DNA of 64,000 nucleotides from positions 186,001 to 250,000 of the forward strand of contig VJWM01000044.1 of assembly GCA_010909165.1 (NCBI GenBank), given 5' to 3'. Positions 43,002 through 55,030 of this stretch are shown piece by piece. The notes beneath the pieces are model-generated. The model was not told the DNA's origin and ran no database searches. It saw only the letters and a list, made by a program, of their open reading frames with translations. Source of the DNA: Anthoceros angustus. Taxonomy: Eukaryota > Streptophyta > Anthocerotopsida > Anthocerotales > Anthocerotaceae. A program made the position numbers and the translations under genes. Position 1 is the stretch's first letter. Every line of letters starts with the position of its first letter.

Positions 43002-43216
43002 CCACAACCGTGAATTCCCGTCCACGTCAATCTCTGGGATGTCAGCAGCGGCCCAGATCGCTGTCCCTCGTAGAACAGGATGGCCTTGGGCAGGGCGTCG
43101 CTGTACTTAGCCGCACCGAATCGGGCTGCACCACCACCAGCATTGCAACATGCAGGTGCCCAGGCGAGCGAGGCGACGCACACCCACACTCCCAATGCTG
43201 CAGCCGCAGCTGCCAT
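43002..43216 (-). CDS. GH9 endoglucanase exon 1 (signal peptide and domain start)
   Basis: From the ATG at 43216 the exon encodes an Ala-rich signal peptide (MAAAAAALGVWVCVASLAW). The GH9 start follows: FGAAKYSDALPKAILFYEGQ, RSGPLLTSQRLTW. An upstream in-frame ATG at 43243 would add nine residues. A donor (tgtgg|gtgatt) at 43002/43001 leaves phase 2, exactly what exon 2 at 41145 needs (joining GIHGCG to LTDGTSS). Splicing to the nearer damaged terminal exon is also possible by position but would skip the catalytic core. Whether this exon belongs to the same gene as exons 2-4 is therefore unresolved. Confidence 0.8.
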
Positions 43217-43244
43217 TGTTCCACAGCTGGAACCTGGGGCCATG

Positions 43245-44600
43245 CTTTAGCGAGTGCTACAAAGCTGCTGCAGATGGCGACCAGCTCTGAGCTGTTCGGG
43301 AAGGGAGATGACGGGGTGATGAGCAGAATACAATGCCAGGAACGTCGTGGAAGTTGCCACTAAATACAGATCCAGGGGAACAATGCGCATGCCGCCTGCT
43401 GATGGAAGCCACGAATGCGCCTCCTGTTCGCGTCGGTGCTCGGGTCTGGGATCCGAGCCACAGTTCACGGCGCCGGCGCCCTGTCCCCACCGTGAAAGCT
43501 GCTGGCGTGTCCCTTCACCCGGAACGGTTGCGGCAGTTGCGGGGACCCAACTTGTTTTACGAAGCTTCCTATTTACCCAACTGGTTTTAACAAGCCTGGT
43601 TTTACCCGGGTGAGGAGGAGAGGAGCGCGGTGGTAGGATGCGCTGCGCGGTCTGGCAAGGGCCTCGCGGGCCCCAGGTAAGGGGCGTAGAGCAGGGAACT
43701 TCATCCTCTGCGGGGGTTTCCCTGCAACCCCGGCGGCATCTTCTGCGTCGCGACGCCCACCTGGGTTGGTCGCGGCACAGCCCACGCAAGGCGGGGCGCG
43801 GTCCGGCAAGGGTACGGTGGGTAAGGGGCGCGGTCCGGTAGGGGTGCGACGGTAAGGGGCGCGGTGGATAGGGGGCACGGCGGGTGCGGGTGCGGCAGGT
43901 TGAAGGCACGGCGGGTAGGGGTGGAGTAAAAGTAGGGCCTGAGAGGTCGTGGCGGTGAGGCCAGCGGTGAGCCGGCTTCCAGGTTTAGGGTTTTACAACG
44001 GCTGGTCTTCTAGGTTTAGGGTTCTGTGGCAGAGGCTTTAGGGTTTTCAGGCAGGGGGTGAAGTTTTGCAGTGGCGGGGCTTGAAAACGTAAGTCGCTGG
44101 CTTTCTAGTCGGCCACGGGCTTTTAGGTTTTCGAGAGGGGGGTGTGTGCATTGGGTTGTCAAGTGTTTTGGCGGGTTCCGGCTCCTCTGGGTAGGGGCCT
44201 TTGGCCAGCCTAGTGAGGCTCGCCATACGGAGCATATACTCCATATATTTGGTAAATGCCGGTGATGCTTTGTCCTGGGCACTCGGGGCCCCCTCGACCC
44301 TGACACCCTCGGGAAGTCGTCCACGGGTTGTTCCCTGAATCGTGTCATTCTCGTTTGTTCCTGCCCTCTCCCCTATGGTGCAATCCACTCCTTGATTAAT
44401 CGTGACACCCGTCCGACACCCACCGGTGTCTTTGTGGGGTCAAGGGGGTGAAATGTCACATTGGACACAAACACAAAGACTTCGACCAAACCACCCAGGA
44501 GGCTCAAGTAAAATTTGCTTCTTCCAGTGGGGCTATATATCTGGCTCCAAGTTTGGATGCTCCCCTCGGCCCACCCCCAGAGTCCTGCTAGTGGTTGCGA
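43245..44600. other. GC-rich intergenic DNA, no gene recognised
   Basis: The left part is the GH9 5' flank. The interval 43620-43950 is a ggggcgcggt-rich tract with open frames on both strands that reflect composition. Four TTTAGGG-containing words (aggtttagggtt type) occur at about 43980-44055, too irregular to be a telomere tract. No domain is seen. Confidence 0.55.
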
Positions 44601-44639
44601 ATGCAATTGGATCATCTGTTCACCCTATTCGGAGCACGC

Positions 44640-45240
44640 TTTTCGGAACCCCGCCTTTTTCGACGTCTCCCAAGGTGCTTGCATGACAACGTTCATCTTA
44701 CCTACCAGCTTCCTCTGGATCGCCTTGCGCTGGACCTTGAGGACGAGGTGGCTTGGACTCTGTTCCTTTTTCTCCCTTAGTGGTGTCTTCGTCACTCTAT
44801 GGGTGGTTCTTCCGACCATAGGGAGGTGGTGTCTCGTCTCTGTCGGTTTCGAGCTGGGGACTGAGAAGCTATGCAGGAGGAAGGGGGTCGCGCAACGAGA
44901 TCGAGGCTGGAGGCTGCCAAGGTGGATCGGGTTTGTCATGACCCTGCCAAGGCGCGGCTCAAGAGGTCTCTTGCTCGGCCGTGCTAGGGAATACACCGGG
45001 GCTTCCCGGACACTATGCCCGGAGCCGGTGGTGCCAACCTTTGAGGAGATAGCTCTACGCTCTGTGTCCTTTATCTAGCCCCATATGACCTCATTCCACA
45101 GGATATCCTGGATTACAAGTCAGAGGAGCCTTTTGTCTCGACAGGACGGTCTTCGGTAGAGCTCTTACCCCTGCCCCATGGCTTTCTTCGTGTGGTCTGT
45201 TTGGGACAATCTACGATCACCTTCTGGAGGCCCTTCTTGA
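44640..45240 (+). pseudogene. Fragment of the same non-LTR retrotransposon family (N-terminal part)
   Basis: The stretch RRLPRCLHDNVHLTYQLPLDRLALD followed by DEVAWTLFLFLPLV matches, block for block, the start of the element at about 32070-32180 (CLPLDRLVNSHDELASCLLLLLPLV). The match continues with several stops and frame changes, and reverse-transcriptase motifs are absent. It is a truncated, dead copy. Confidence 0.6.
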
Positions 45241-45410
45241 CCTTGGATGCGTGCGCTTGTGCGCACACGTGGGCCCCCTTGCCTCCTGATGCGCCAACAA
45301 GTGCACGCACCTAGGCCCCCTTGCCCCGAGGTGCGCGCACTTGTGTGCGCACCTGGGCTCCCTTGCCCCCTGGTGCACACACTTGTTCACCCAGCAGGGC
45401 CCCCCTGGCA
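45240..45410 (+). repeat. Tandem repeat of about 45-50 bp, three to four copies
   Basis: A unit like gtgcgcgcacttgtgtgcgcacctgggctcccttgccccc recurs with changes. A further partial copy lies at about 45690-45725 (cgtgcacttgtgcacaccta). The gtgcgcac core is self-complementary. Confidence 0.8.
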
Positions 45411-46100
45411 TGTTGGATGATAACCCGGTACTAGGTCACCGCCGAAAGAGATGGAAACACCGTAAAGGATAAAAAAGGGATAGGGTGTTCTTCGTCGCAT
45501 TAGGACATAGGATAGATATATGAGAGCGGTCTAGGTGAACCTCCACCGATGTCTGCTACTTGTTATTTCGTCGGGAGTTCCGGCGCATCCTCAGACCTCC
45601 AAAAGGACATGTTTCCCCATTAGAAGATCATTTTTTGCGTTCTTTTTGCACAGTGCGCACATAAGTTCGCGCATAGCGTTAACGTTGTACCAAGCGTGCA
45701 CTTGTGCACACCTAGGCCCCCCTGGAATACAAAAACATAGAGGACCACACAAAATGCAGAAACTACAGACACGACGAAATTATGGAACAATGAAGTCACA
45801 TACCCTTCATCACGTCGACTAAATCGCCATGAATCTAATTAGAAGGCGCCAGCTCGGTATAGATAACGTGATAGGAAGTGGCACCGGACCTGAGAATGCT
45901 AGAAACCAATGGATGAACACCTATCAAAAACAACAAAAAACAAACCAACTTGAGTTTTCAGCGAAATAGAGTTGGGATTTTTACCAAAACCCCTTTTGAC
46001 AAGAGAAACCCCTTTCTACAGAGACGCTGTTCATAGAAAGAGCGGACGAAAGGAATAAGACTTGCCAGGTGCCCACTTGCACCCTAGAGCTCTAGAGGTA
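45411..46100. other. Intergenic, no gene recognised
   Basis: Short frames only, with no domain or splice pattern seen. Confidence 0.55.
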
Positions 46101-46106
46101 AACTAT

Positions 46107-46301
46107 GTCGTCCTAGAGACCGTGTTGAAAGCGTTCTCGACACTTGTCGTCCTAGAGACCGTGTTGAAAGCGTTCTCGACACTTGTCATCCTAGAGACCG
46201 TGTTGAAAGCGTTCTCGACACTTGTCGTCCTAGAGACCGTGTTGAAAGCGTTCTCGACACTTGTCGTCCTAGAGACCGTGTTGAAAGCGTTCTCGACACT
46301 T
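46107..46301 (+). repeat. 39-bp minisatellite, five copies
   Basis: The unit gtcgtcctagagaccgtg plus ttgaaagcgttctcgacactt repeats five times with one variant base. As a 13-codon period it keeps a frame open, encoding VVLETVLKAFSTL repeats within a 109-codon frame (46062-46391). Near-perfect identity points to recent amplification. Confidence 0.93.
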
Positions 46302-46329
46302 GTCGTCCTAGCCCTACTAGAAAAGGCAG

Positions 46330-47140
46330 CCTATGTTACAGTCGTTATTGCAATTTCATGTAACACTTCCAAATTGCAACATGCTATTTAGGCTTGGTAT
46401 TAAGATTGACACTATTCCTTCTCATGCCGTCACCATCTTAACATGAACCCGGCTCTCTCTCATCACCTCACCCTCCTAAGTACAACATCCCTCTCGCTAG
46501 CATTGTTTATGATTTCAAACATATACAATGAAAACTTGGTTATGTTATAGTCCTTTGTTACAATTTCATGTAACACTTTCCATGTGGTACACCCAAAAGT
46601 TAGGTGGCTTGGTGTTAAGTTTGTGATTTTCCCTCCACCTTCTCTCACCATCTTAACAACATGCAAGTGGTCTCTTGACCTTACACCTCGCCATTAAGAG
46701 CTTATCATCAAGTTTGTTGGTTTGGTGTTAAGTTTGTGATTTTGTTTTCCACTTTCTCTTACCATCTTAACAACATGCTTGGTCTCACCTTTCACCTCAC
46801 ACTCCTAGTTAATGCTCCAGATGACACCCATTTCTTTATTGTTTCCCTCTTGTGTTGCCATATGATTGTGACAATGAGCTCCCTCTCCCACCGATTTTAT
46901 TCTTCCTTCTTGCTTTTCCTACATAGCAATTACCAGAACTCTATCTCTCCGTAGGTATCATTCTCTTTCCATCTTCCCTCTTCAATGCACCCTATGTCCA
47001 CACCGGTTTTCTTTTCAAGCCCCATATACACAAACAAACCCTTGTTATCGCCTAATTATGTATAGTAGGATTCTACATTATTTATATGTCCATTTATATA
47101 TACGGTTGGCGGTATTAGATAATCCTACATACATGATGAA
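46330..47140. other. AT-rich region with diverged internal duplications, no gene
   Basis: Phrases such as caatttcatgtaacactt, ggtgttaagtttgtgatttt and caccatcttaacaacatgc occur two or three times between 46340 and 46790. No protein domain is visible. Confidence 0.6.
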
Positions 47141-47144
47141 CACG

Positions 47145-47173
<29 letters not shown>
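47145..47173 (+). repeat. (TA)n microsatellite
   Basis: An uninterrupted ta-dinucleotide run of about 28 bp. Confidence 0.92.
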
Positions 47174-47175
<2 letters not shown>

Positions 47176-47459
47176 AATACATACTTTATGTATAGGTACA
47201 AATTCATAGATATCTAACCATGCCATAGTTATAAGTATACACCTCATAGATTAATAAATACCTCATCACATTTACCACCAAATGCGACATGCGCATGCTT
47301 CTTCAAACGCCCCATTTGTGCGTTTTCCCTATCTAGACTTCCGCTCAAATATACATGCGTTTAAGACATATGCCATAGTTTTCGGGTTCATTCCACAACG
47401 CTAAAACATATCGAAGGACAATGTAAACGCTACGTAACTATGGAATGCCCGCCCACATG

Positions 47460-50400
47460 TGTGGCGCTATGAGGCCGATCTCCCTTCATCTGCTCGGATC
47501 GACCATCACCCGCCCTCGACGACTACCAATCAAGCGCGTGTCGCATCGCCCAAGCACTCCTCCACCAGCCCACGTTACGCGATGGCGGCGGTGAATGTCC
47601 TCGCATGCGCTTGCTCGGTGCGTGTTTCATTTGCCGTTGCTCCCGCTTTGCACAACGCAAGAAAGGAACGGCATCAAAATCCACGAGCCCCACAAAGACA
47701 AATCAATCCAGCTTATTGCGACATGGACTTGCACATACCACATGTGGGCGGCAGACTCTACTCTTGGCGCCATCCGAGTCTGACTCCTCCTGCATCTTCA
47801 ATAGCCGTCGTCTTTTGCCTGACCCTTTTGGCCTAGCACCTCCTGCCCGTTTTCTCCCGCTCATGTCGACCCTTTGAGCGCTGGCATTCGAGCCACTAAC
47901 CTCCACGTTCAGGCCTTGCACTCCTGGCCCCATAGGCTGCATATTCACCGTGCAGTAAGTTACACTTAGGCAAAATGATCTGCATTCAATTCATCCCTGC
48001 CGCCATTGCCACCAAACTCACACTTTTGGAGACAGATCTTGTGATTCGCCTTGTGGGTGGCAACACACTCACGCCTCCACCTTCCACACCATCCCCACTG
48101 CCTCCGACATCACGAGTGTGATGCCTCCTCGTTCCACCTTCCCTTCCCTTCCTCGGGACATGCTATGGTTCCTTCCATCTTTTCGTGCCCTTCACCGCAC
48201 ATTATTTTCCTTCTCCTTCGACCGCAGCCATGCACACACATCGCCATCGCTCACGCCTTCATGTCCTACATGCGCACTTTTTGACCAGCCTAGCTATTCA
48301 ACCAAGGCCCCGATCTATCGCCATACCACTCCGAGTCCCGCATGCTCCAATCCATGTTTCGCCCATTTCAACTCTTGCTGCGCTCCTTCCCCACCGCTGA
48401 ACATACCTTCTCTCGAACTCTTTTGCTCCCATGGGACCAAATGGATTGGTCCCATGCTCGTGCTTTGCAAGTCGAAATGGGTTGCCGCTTGTTGTGGGTT
48501 GGCCACACACCACCGTGCTTGTGCAACGTTACCACCGCTTGCTCCACGCCCGCCTCCACGCCTTGGTGCCGACGTCGGAGGGTGCAGCCATTTCGCATCT
48601 TTCCTTCTCCTCCAAATAACCGCAGCACCTTCTTGCCAACGTTGTGGTTTCTTGTCCGCGAAGCCCCTGCAAACCTGGACACGATATCCTCGCGATCTAC
48701 ACTAGGGAACTCGTACTCTACCTTCCTCACCAATCATCCCTCAAAGTCTCGCGGCTGGACCATGGTACCATCAAAATCTTCGCCAAGACACTAGCTCCAA
48801 CACGCTGCCGGAAGGCCTTCCGGACTCCCTCCTCGCCATGGGCTCTTCCTCCTCATCTTCATTCTCCACCCACCCTCCATCACACAGGCTCAGCCCATGT
48901 AAACCCCCACGACCATGCAGCACAACACGGCAATGATGTCGTCAAGTGGCTTACCGCCAACTTTTCGCTCCCCTATCTCTCTGCCAATGTTGTCGGTAGG
49001 TCCTCCTCCACCTCTTCACCAGCCATTTCCACTCCCGCCGCCTCCCTCCCGCTTTCACCATCCTCGTGCCGTGGTGTCCTCGCCCACCAGGCTCGACCCA
49101 TGCGGTGTGTTTCGTGGCCTCCTCCTCTTCCTCCCGCCGGCCTCAGCAATATCAACTCCAAAGGCCGCACTTTGCTGCCCTTCGAAAGACCCTCCCGCCT
49201 GCCTCCTTGAGTCCTCCATGGTCACCAAAATAAGCTCTTCTAGAAGAGCCCGATTCTCCCTCCCGCCATCCAGAGGTGCGCCCCTCGCAAGACCTCCGCC
49301 GCCTCCACATGCCGGCGTCCTCGCACCTCGCAATTTCGTACTCTTCAACGGCGTGGAGGGCCCTTTCAAAGTCCGTCGTGCGTGTCGTCCTCGCACCCAC
49401 AAGCTCCACCAGCCCACGTTACGCGATGGCGGCGGTTGTGAATGTCCTCTGCATGCGCTTGCTCGGTGCGTGTTTCATTTGCCGCTTGCTCCCGCTTTGC
49501 ACAACCGCAAGAAAGGAACGCATCAAAATCCACGAGCGCCCACAAAGACAAATCAATCCAGCTTATTGCCGACATGGACTTGCACATACCACAGGTCGGG
49601 CACTCAGCTCTTCGGCCATCCGAGTCTCGACCTCCTGCATCTTCAATAGCCGTGCCTTTTGCGACCTTTTGGCCTAGCACCTCCCGCCTGCTTTCTCCCG
49701 CCATGTCGACCCTTTGAGCCGGCATTCGAGCCACTAACCTCCACGTTCGCCTTGCACTCCGGCCCCATAGGCTGCATATTCACCGTAAGTTACACTAGGC
49801 AAAATGATCTCGCATTCAATTCATCCTCGCCGCCATTGCCACCAAACTCACACTTTTGGAGAGATCTTGTGATTCGCCTTGTGGGTGGCAACACACTCAC
49901 GCACCTCCACCTTCCACACCATCCCCACGCCTCCGACATCACCGAGTGTGATGCCCTCCTCGTTCCACCTTCCCTTCCCTTCCCCTGGGACATGCTATGG
50001 TTCCTTCCATCTTTTCGTGCCCTTCACCGCACATTATTTTCCTTCTCCTTCTCGACCGCAGCCATGCACACACATCGCCATCGCTCACTTTCATGTCCTA
50101 CATGCGCACTTTTTGACCATGCCTAGCTATTCAACCAAGGCCCCGATCTATCGCCATACCACTCGAGTCGCATGCTCTCCAATCCATGTTTCGCAGCCCA
50201 TTTCAACTCTTGTATTGCTGCGCTCCTTCCCCACCGAACATACCTTCTCGAACTCTTTTGCTCCCATGGGACCAAATGGATTGGTCCCATGCTCGTGCTT
50301 TGCAAGTCGAAATGGGTTGCCGCTTGTTGTGGGTTGGCCACACACCACCGTGCTTGTGCAACCACCACCGCTTGCTCCACGCCCGTCTCCACGCCTTGCG

Positions 50401-52450
50401 CCGACGTCGGAGGGTGCCATTTCGCATCTTTCCTTCTCCTCCAAATAACCGCACTGTCGCACCTTCTTGCCAACGCTAGGTTTCTTGTCCGAAGCCCCGC
50501 AAACCCGGACACGATATCCTCGCGATCTACACTAGGGAACTCGTACTCTACCTTCCTCACCAATCCCCTCAAAGTCTCGCCGTGGCTGGACCATGGTACC
50601 ATCAAGCATCTTCGCGCACACTAGCTCCAACACGCGAAGGCCTTCCGGACTCCCTCCTCGTCGATGGGCTCTTCCTCCTCATCTTCATTCTCCACCCACC
50701 CTCCATCACACAGGCTCACACCATGTAAACCCCCACGACCATGCACAACACGGCAATGATGTCAAGTGGCTTACCGCCAACTTTTCCGGCTCCCCTATCT
50801 CTCCTGTCAATGTTGTCGGTAGGTCCTCGTCCACCTCTTCACCAGCCATCTCCACTCCCGCTGCCTCCCTCCCGCTTTCACCATCCTCGTGCCGTGGTGT
50901 CCTCGCCCACCAGGCTCGACCCATGCGGTGTGTTTCGTGGCCTCCCTCCTCTTCCTCCTGCTGGCCTGAAGCAATATCAACTCCAAAGGCCGCACTTTGC
51001 TGCCCTTCAGAAAGACCCTCCCGCCTGCCTCCTTCGAGGTCCCATGCTCGTGCTTTGCAAGTCGAAATAAGTTGCGGGTTGCTGGGTTGGCCACACACCA
51101 CCGTGCTTGTGCAACCACCACCGCTTGCTCCCAGCCTGCCTCCACGCCTTGGTGCCGACGTCGGAGGGTGCAGCCGCATCTTTCCTTCTCCTCCAAATAA
51201 CCGCACGCACCTTCTTGCCAACGTTGTGGTTTCTTGTCCGAAGCCCCGCAAACCCGGACACGATATCCTCGCGATCTACACTAGGGAACTCGTACTCTAC
51301 CTTCCTCACCAACTGCCCCTCAAAGTCTCGTGTACGGACCATGGTACCATCAACCATCGACACTAGCTCCAACACGCCGGAAGGCCTTCCGGACTCCCTC
51401 CTCGTCCATGGGCTCTTCCTCCTCATCTTCGCTCTCCACCCACCCTCCATCACACAGGCTCACACCATGTAAACCCCCACGACCATGCACAACACGGCAA
51501 TGATGTCGCCAAGTGGCTTACCGCCAACTTTTCCGCTGCCTCCCTATCTCTCACAATGTTGTCGGTAGGTCCTCGCCCACCTCTTCACCACCCATTTCCA
51601 CTCCGCCTCCCGCCACCATCCTCCCGGTGGTGTCCTCGCCCACCAGGCTCGACCCATGTGTGTTTCGGCCTCCTCCTCTTCCTCCCGCCGGCCTCAAGCA
51701 ATATCAACTCCAAAGGCCGCACTTTGCTGCCCTTCGAAAGACCCTCCCGCCTCCTTGAGTCTTCCATGGTCACCAAAATAAGCTCTTCTAGAAGAGCCCG
51801 ATTCTCCCTCCCGCCATCCAGAGGTGCGCCCCTCGCAAGACCTCCGCCGCCTCCACATGCCGGCGTCCTCGCACCTCGCAATTTCGTACTCTTCAACGGC
51901 GTGGAGGGCCCTTTCAAAGTCCGTCGTGCGTGTCGTCCTCGCACCCACAAGCTCCACCAGCGCCCACCTCTTGGAGACAGACGTGGAATGAGGAGGATTT
52001 GTTGCCGCCTCCTCCTCATCAACACCTTCCACTTGTGCAACTCCCTCCCCGCGAAGCCCCTCCATGCCTCCATTCGGCTCCACGGAAGGACCTCCCGGCA
52101 TCCACTCCCGCCTGCTCGCAGGCAGATACACGCCCACATCGCTTGCCGCCTCGGCTTTGGCACCCGCCCCGAGGCCGCCAGCAATTCCACTTGACCATAA
52201 ACGGCCGCCGCTTCCTCCATTTTCCAAACCTTCACCGCCTCTCCATTTTCCAAACCTTCACCGCCTCCATGATCGGGCGCAAACAGACGAAGGGCCCTCC
52301 GTCCTCTGCTTTCCACCAACCACTTTCGGATCGCCATCCAAGTCACGGGTTATGGTAGCGGGTTGTAGGCTTAAACGAATCGGCCCAAATCTTCAAGTCC
52401 ACGTCCCAAACCATAGCGGAACCACGCCAATCGCGACGCCTAGATGACCT
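47460..52450. repeat. Large C-rich duplicated array, about 1.8-2 kb units in three partial copies
   Basis: The block at about 47570-49405 recurs at about 49395-51000, and parts of it again at about 51030-52000. Anchors include cacgttacgcgatggcggcgg (47571 and 49417), gcaagtcgaaatgggttgcc (48467 and 50303) and a roughly 190-bp stretch at 49218-49405 that matches 51765-51960 base for base. Many frames are open on both strands because of the C-rich (plus) or G-rich (minus) composition, and no domain is recognised. Copies differ mostly by short indels. Most likely this is mobile-element-derived or captured sequence; its identity is unknown. Confidence 0.75.
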
Positions 52451-52860
52451 AACCGCGGAGTGCAAGCAAGGACGATATGGGTTTTCGAAGGTGGTAACCT
52501 TGTGGTGACGGAGGGAGGGAGGGGCGAACGAAAGGACATGCCACTGGCTCCTTGCCACAAGATGCCATGTTTCCCAAGACGCACCTCCATCGGTTCTCGA
52601 ATACCCATGTGTCCGCCATGGCATGCCCCATGCCGCCTTTGGCGGCGACACCGTCACCTCTTTGAACGAAGCTCCATGTCCCCATGCTTCATATATAGCC
52701 CGCAACAATACTGTGACCCAAGGACGAAATTGGTAACAATGCTCGGATGCCATGTGCCAAGGATGTTGTATGGTCATTCATGCCGCCATGGCCCGCTCAA
52801 CATGCATGCCACACGGACGAACATCACGTCCGAATCGGTGGTTTTACCTTCATGTCAAGT
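52451..52860. other. Repeat-flank DNA, no gene recognised
   Basis: Sequence with scattered similarity to the repeats on its right (catgccactggctcc, catgtccccatgcttcatatata). No gene is visible. Confidence 0.5.
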
Positions 52861-53395
52861 GTGCGAGCCATAAGCGTGCCACTGGCTCCAAAGACGTGAC
52901 GCCGTCCTGCTGCGGCGCACACCTACCTACTGCCAAGCGCCATGTCCTGCTTCACATATATAGCCCGGTGATTTGAACGCCTTCTCGTGACCGGGACGAA
53001 TTTGGCGCATGCTGGATGCCCATGGGTGAATGGTGTTGTCTGTGTGTCGGTCATGGCTCGCACCTAGCCATGCTTTTCCGGCGCACACCTGCCTTTTGTT
53101 CGTTGGCATGTCCCCATACATATATAGGCGGGCGATTTGTACGATAATTCGTGACCCAAGGACAATTTGGCGATGCTTTGGATGCCCATGGGTGAATGGT
53201 GTTGTCTGGGTGTCGGCCGTCATGGCTCGCACCCTAGCCATGCTCTTTTCCGGCGCACACACCTCGCCTTTTGTTCGGTTGGCATGTCCCCATACTCGCA
53301 TATATATAGGCTGATAATTCGTGACCCAAGGACTAATTTGGCAACTTAAAGCGGATGCCCATGGGCCATGGATGTTGTTGGTTTGTGAGTTGAAA
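52861..53395 (+). repeat. Tandem repeat of about 180 bp, three copies
   Basis: Each unit contains gatgcccatgggtgaatggt, ggtcatggctcgcacc, ttttccggcgcacacc, ttggcatgtccccata with a tatatatagg word, and gtgacccaaggac. The copies differ mainly by missing or extra one to four bases. Confidence 0.85.
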
Positions 53396-53930
53396 AGACC
53401 ATGGTCCAAGGATGGTTAATGCATGGTAAAGTGTTGACTACTTATTCGAGATCCAAGGAGCATTGTTCGCAATGCAATCGGAATGACCATGTTCCAAGGA
53501 TGGTTACGCATGTGGTGGAACAGCTACTTATTCGAGATCCAAGGACCATTGTTCGCAATGCAATCGAATGACCATGGTCCAAGGACGTTAATGCATATGT
53601 GATCTGCTTTGAGTACTTTTCGAGACCAAGGACCATTGTTCAATGCAATCAAATGACCATGGTCCAAGGATGGTTAATGCATATGTGTTCGAATGTTGAG
53701 CATCTTTTCGATCCAAGGACCATTGTTCGCAATGCAATCCAAATGACCATGGTCCAAGGATGGTTAATGCATATGTGCTAAGTGTTGAATACTTTTTCAG
53801 GACCATTGTTCGCAATGCAATCGAATGACCATGGTCCAAGGATGGTTAATGCATATGACAATGTGGAATACTTTTCAATGCCAAGGACCATTGTTCGCAA
53901 TGCAATCGGAATGACCATGGTCCAAGTAGT
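53396..53930 (+). repeat. Tandem repeat of about 75-105 bp, six copies, with a ccatggtcc core
   Basis: The words aatgaccatggtccaaggat, ggttaatgcatatg, aaggaccattgttcgcaatg recur about six times between 53396 and 53927, with variable spacing. Because ccatgg and ggaccatt/aatggtcc are complementary, each unit could form a weak hairpin. Confidence 0.88.
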
Positions 53931-55030
53931 TATTTCACTCCCGTAACCTTGTGGTGACGGGTGGAGGAGGGAAGAGTGGGGCGGAGATCATCCACAGCCA
54001 CCTACATTCTTTTCCGCCTTTCCTTTGCGGGCGGACATTATAACCACAATGGCAATAAACATCGCCCATTCTGCCTATTATGATCCTTGCAAGTACATGG
54101 CCGCATACATATGCCATGACAAAAGGACAAGTGGTAGGTCGAACCCTATGATGTATCCTACAAACCCACTTGACTTGGTTGCCTTCATCAAAGTGAAGAT
54201 ACCGCTAATGTCCACACCGTGCGCCATTGCCAATAAGTGATGGTGACGGTAGCATTTGGCGTGCCATGTCCCGTGATGTAAGGAAGACCGTGATCATCAT
54301 TTCGCACACGGCATGGCACTTGTCGAGCTCGCCTCTTTGACCAGCCTAAGAGAGATGCGTGAACCACCAGATATGTGCAATAAGATCTGCCGCCATCCAT
54401 CGCGGGCCACAGAATAATGTCTTTGAGCGAGCCAGCGCTCACCGACCATCAACTAGGAGACATGGTGGAGGATGACACATGGCTGAAATTGTGAAAAGCG
54501 CAATGACGACAACCCTCACGCCACTGGAAGACGGACGTTTGTGGCCTTTTTTCATATCACGCAGAGCACGGCATTGGAATCCGCCACTCTATGCCCGCAC
54601 TAACCGACCGCCATCCTCATTGCACCTTGCAATAGTGGTCATTCATGGAAATCGAGAGCCGGGAAAGCCTACCATGCCTGCGTTTTCCCTTTACAGGAAC
54701 GGTCGACATTAAAGATTCCCTCGACCGTTCCTTGAAGTGGCATGACGCACAAGTGGTTGCCCACGGCGGCCCTCATCTGCATGCACGGTTTAAATGACCT
54801 TGCCTGGGCCTCCGCTTCATGGTAGTAGCGATCTGTTGCTCCTCCAAGCGCGCGGTCGCCTTGTGGAATAGTCGGAGGTGCAACTCCCAACCCTTGCCCT
54901 CTCCTCCTCTCTTCATCCGTCTGCAATTGCCATGGGCATGTGTAGGAAACCAACTTCGTTGAGGGGCGCCTCGTGCGGATCGGAACCGAACCACCATTGG
55001 TTTGTTGTTCTCTCCATCTCCGGTGCACAC
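53931..55030. other. Repeat-region spacer, no gene recognised
   Basis: No domain is recognised on either strand. One possible minus-strand open region at about 54773-55030 has no family match. Confidence 0.5.

Noticed and set aside
43980-44055. Interstitial telomere tract (TTTAGGG words)
   Set aside because: Only a few irregularly spaced words occur, not a head-to-tail array; chance or promoter teloboxes are more likely.
48118-51370. Long open frames of 150-257 codons on both strands of the C-rich array
   Set aside because: Strong C/G strand bias removes stop codons; frames change between duplicated copies and no protein family is recognised.
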